Positions 4,356-5,570 of a DNA stretch of 5,570 bases are shown here, piece by piece. This DNA comes from Caldifarciminota bacterium (GTDB taxonomy: Bacteria; Hydrothermota; 32-111; QNBC01), in the NCBI GenBank assembly GCA_015486655.1, contig WFRF01000169.1:1-5570 (forward strand). The letters are read 5' to 3'. The first letter of the stretch is position 1; each line of letters opens with the position of its first letter. Both the position numbers and the translations under genes were made by a program. The notes beneath the pieces were generated by a model. It was not told where the DNA came from and did no database searches. It worked only from the letters and a program-made list of their open reading frames with translations.

Positions 4356-5570
4356 TTATTCACCCACCTTTTTTGAACGTATGACGGAAAGCACTACGGC
4401 AATTATAAGAGTAATAATCAATATGGACATTCCAACAAACAGCGACGCTCTGGAGTATCCCCCGTAAGGTTTTATAATTTCATCCCTTATATTCCAGATT
4501 AAAATAACAATCAGGACAACGGGAATCAGATACTTAATCATTGCATCCCACCATTTCCCTATGGAAAAATCGGATCTTTCATTTGCATAGATTCTTAACC
4601 TTTTCGGACCGACAATATATCCGACAAATAACGTTTCAAGCACCCCAATAATCAAAAGACCGTAAACGGAGAGATAATGATCGAATATATCCAACCAATA
4701 TAATCCTGATTTGGTGGAAAACAGGATTCCGAGAACAATTGCAATCGCGGCAATAATAAAATTCATTACGGGTCTTGAAATTTTCCACCTTTCAACAGCT
4801 GCCGATGAAAAGGCTTCAACGAGAGAAAAAGCCGAATCAATTCCCAATGTCAGAAGCATTAAGAAAAACAGAATACCGAATATCTCTCTTGCAAAGGGAA
4901 AAAGATTTATAATTGCAGGATACGTTACAAATGCAAGTCCGGGACCACTGGCTACAACTTTGCCAACGGGGACACCTCTTTGCAGTGATAAATATCCCAA
5001 TGTTGAAAATATAGCGATGGAAGCAAGCAAACTTGTGGCGCTGTTTGCAAAACCAATAAGAAAAGCATTGTTGACAATATCAGACTTTTTAGGAAGAAAT
5101 GAGGCATAAGCTATCATTACACCGAAACCTATGCTGAGAGAAAAAAAGATTTGAGAATATGCGTTAATCCACACCTCGGGGCTTTTAAGAGCGGCAAAAT
5201 TAGGGGTAAATAAAAATGAAAGACCTCTCATTGCCCCCGGTAGCGTAATCCCTCGAATGATAAGTATAATTAATATTATCCATGGAAAAACAACTGTAAC
5301 ATACACCACCTTCCCGACACTTTTAACCCCTTTTATTATACTGAAATAGATCCAAATCCAAATGGCTATTAGCCCTATAAAAATTGGCCACACAACTCCT
5401 CCTATTTGAGAAGGAGATTTTGACAGATGCAACAGATTGTTGAAAAAATAACTGTCCGTGGACGTCCCCCAGGCAAGGTTAAAGGATTTCCCGAGGTATA
5501 TCAGGGACCATGACATTATAACGGCATAATAAATAACAATGCTCATGCCGATTAGAACAGCCCACCAACC
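4356..5570 (-). CDS. Neurotransmitter:sodium symporter (SLC6/NSS) family amino acid transporter, N-terminus outside window
   Basis: This is a sodium-coupled amino acid importer of the LeuT fold in the inner membrane. The frame stays open to the right edge and reads GWWAVLIG before the Met at 5546, the usual run-in to TM3 of NSS proteins. So that Met is internal and about 80-90 residues are missing. Numbering from that Met, TM6 has YSQIFFSLSIGFGVMIAYASF (130-150) with the unwound substrate segment. TM7 has FANSATS (166-172) and TM8 has MLLTLGIDSAF (230-240). Hydrophobic stretches account for roughly TM3 to TM12, and the protein ends in RSKKVGE. The residues fitting the Na2 site (Asp237, Ser238) and the chloride site (Gln132, Ser136, Asn168, Ser172) are like those of animal SLC6 carriers rather than LeuT. 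The next gene, one base downstream, is its likely small subunit. The transported amino acid is not predictable. Confidence 0.95.
   Translation of the reverse strand, partial: GWWAVLIGMSIVIYYAVIMSWSLIYLGKSFNLAWGTSTDSYFFNNLLHLSKSPSQIGGVVWPIFIGLIAIWIWIYFSIIKGVKSVGKVVYVTVVFPWIILIILIIRGITLPGAMRGLSFLFTPNFAALKSPEVWINAYSQIFFSLSIGFGVMIAYASFLPKKSDIVNNAFLIGFANSATSLLASIAIFSTLGYLSLQRGVPVGKVVASGPGLAFVTYPAIINLFPFAREIFGILFFLMLLTLGIDSAFSLVEAFSSAAVERWKISRPVMNFIIAAIAIVLGILFSTKSGLYWLDIFDHYLSVYGLLIIGVLETLFVGYIVGPKRLRIYANERSDFSIGKWWDAMIKYLIPVVLIVILIWNIRDEIIKPYGGYSRASLFVGMSILIITLIIAVVLSVIRSKKVGE

Noticed and set aside
4711..5109. Plus-strand 132-residue frame
   Set aside because: It is antisense to the NSS symporter, whose conserved TM6-TM8 motifs fix the coding strand.

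Overview
The window carries seven protein-coding genes on both strands of an AT-rich bacterial chromosome, with no rRNA, tRNA, CRISPR array or insertion sequence. A signal-peptide protein with beta-barrel character suggests a two-membrane (diderm) bacterium. A sodium-coupled amino acid transporter and a carbon-sulfur lyase fit an amino-acid-using, possibly anaerobic lifestyle. I cannot name the phylum. A Cloacimonadota/FCB-like or spirochaete-like organism is only a guess.

Layout from left to right. At 1-624 (minus) lies the N-terminal 208 residues of an ABC-2 type exporter ATPase that runs off the left edge. Divergent from it, 827-1519 encodes an exported, glycine-rich, probably outer-membrane protein. 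It is followed after a perfect 9-bp hairpin by a two-helix LiaF-like membrane protein (1562-2086), and the two are probably one operon. Converging on this pair with only 3 bp between is a PatB/MalY-type pyridoxal-phosphate C-S lyase (2090-3256, minus). A 536-bp spacer (3257-3792) holds no gene but is packed with repeats: a TTCAGCAT-type hairpin, two inverted-repeat blocks built from degenerate 7-bp units, and a CTCAGTC/GCTCCCC double-hairpin module. After it, 3793-4248 encodes a stand-alone cyclic-nucleotide-binding domain protein. Converging on that with 4 bp between is a minus-strand operon. It contains an SLC6/NSS-family sodium symporter (4356-5570, N-terminus off the right edge) and, one base after its stop, a 33-residue membrane protein (4253-4354) that looks like the small subunit of NSS amino acid transporters.

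How the parts relate. The NSS symporter and its small partner form a clear functional unit for amino acid uptake. The C-S lyase could use sulfur amino acids brought in by such a system, but it is in a separate transcription unit and this link is inference. The exported protein and the LiaF-like protein suggest an envelope-related pair.

The most interesting points are the heptamer-built inverted repeats in the spacer, the transporter's animal-like sodium and chloride site residues (Ser where LeuT has its chloride-replacing Glu), and the very small transporter subunit gene. I see no complete new defence or mobile system.
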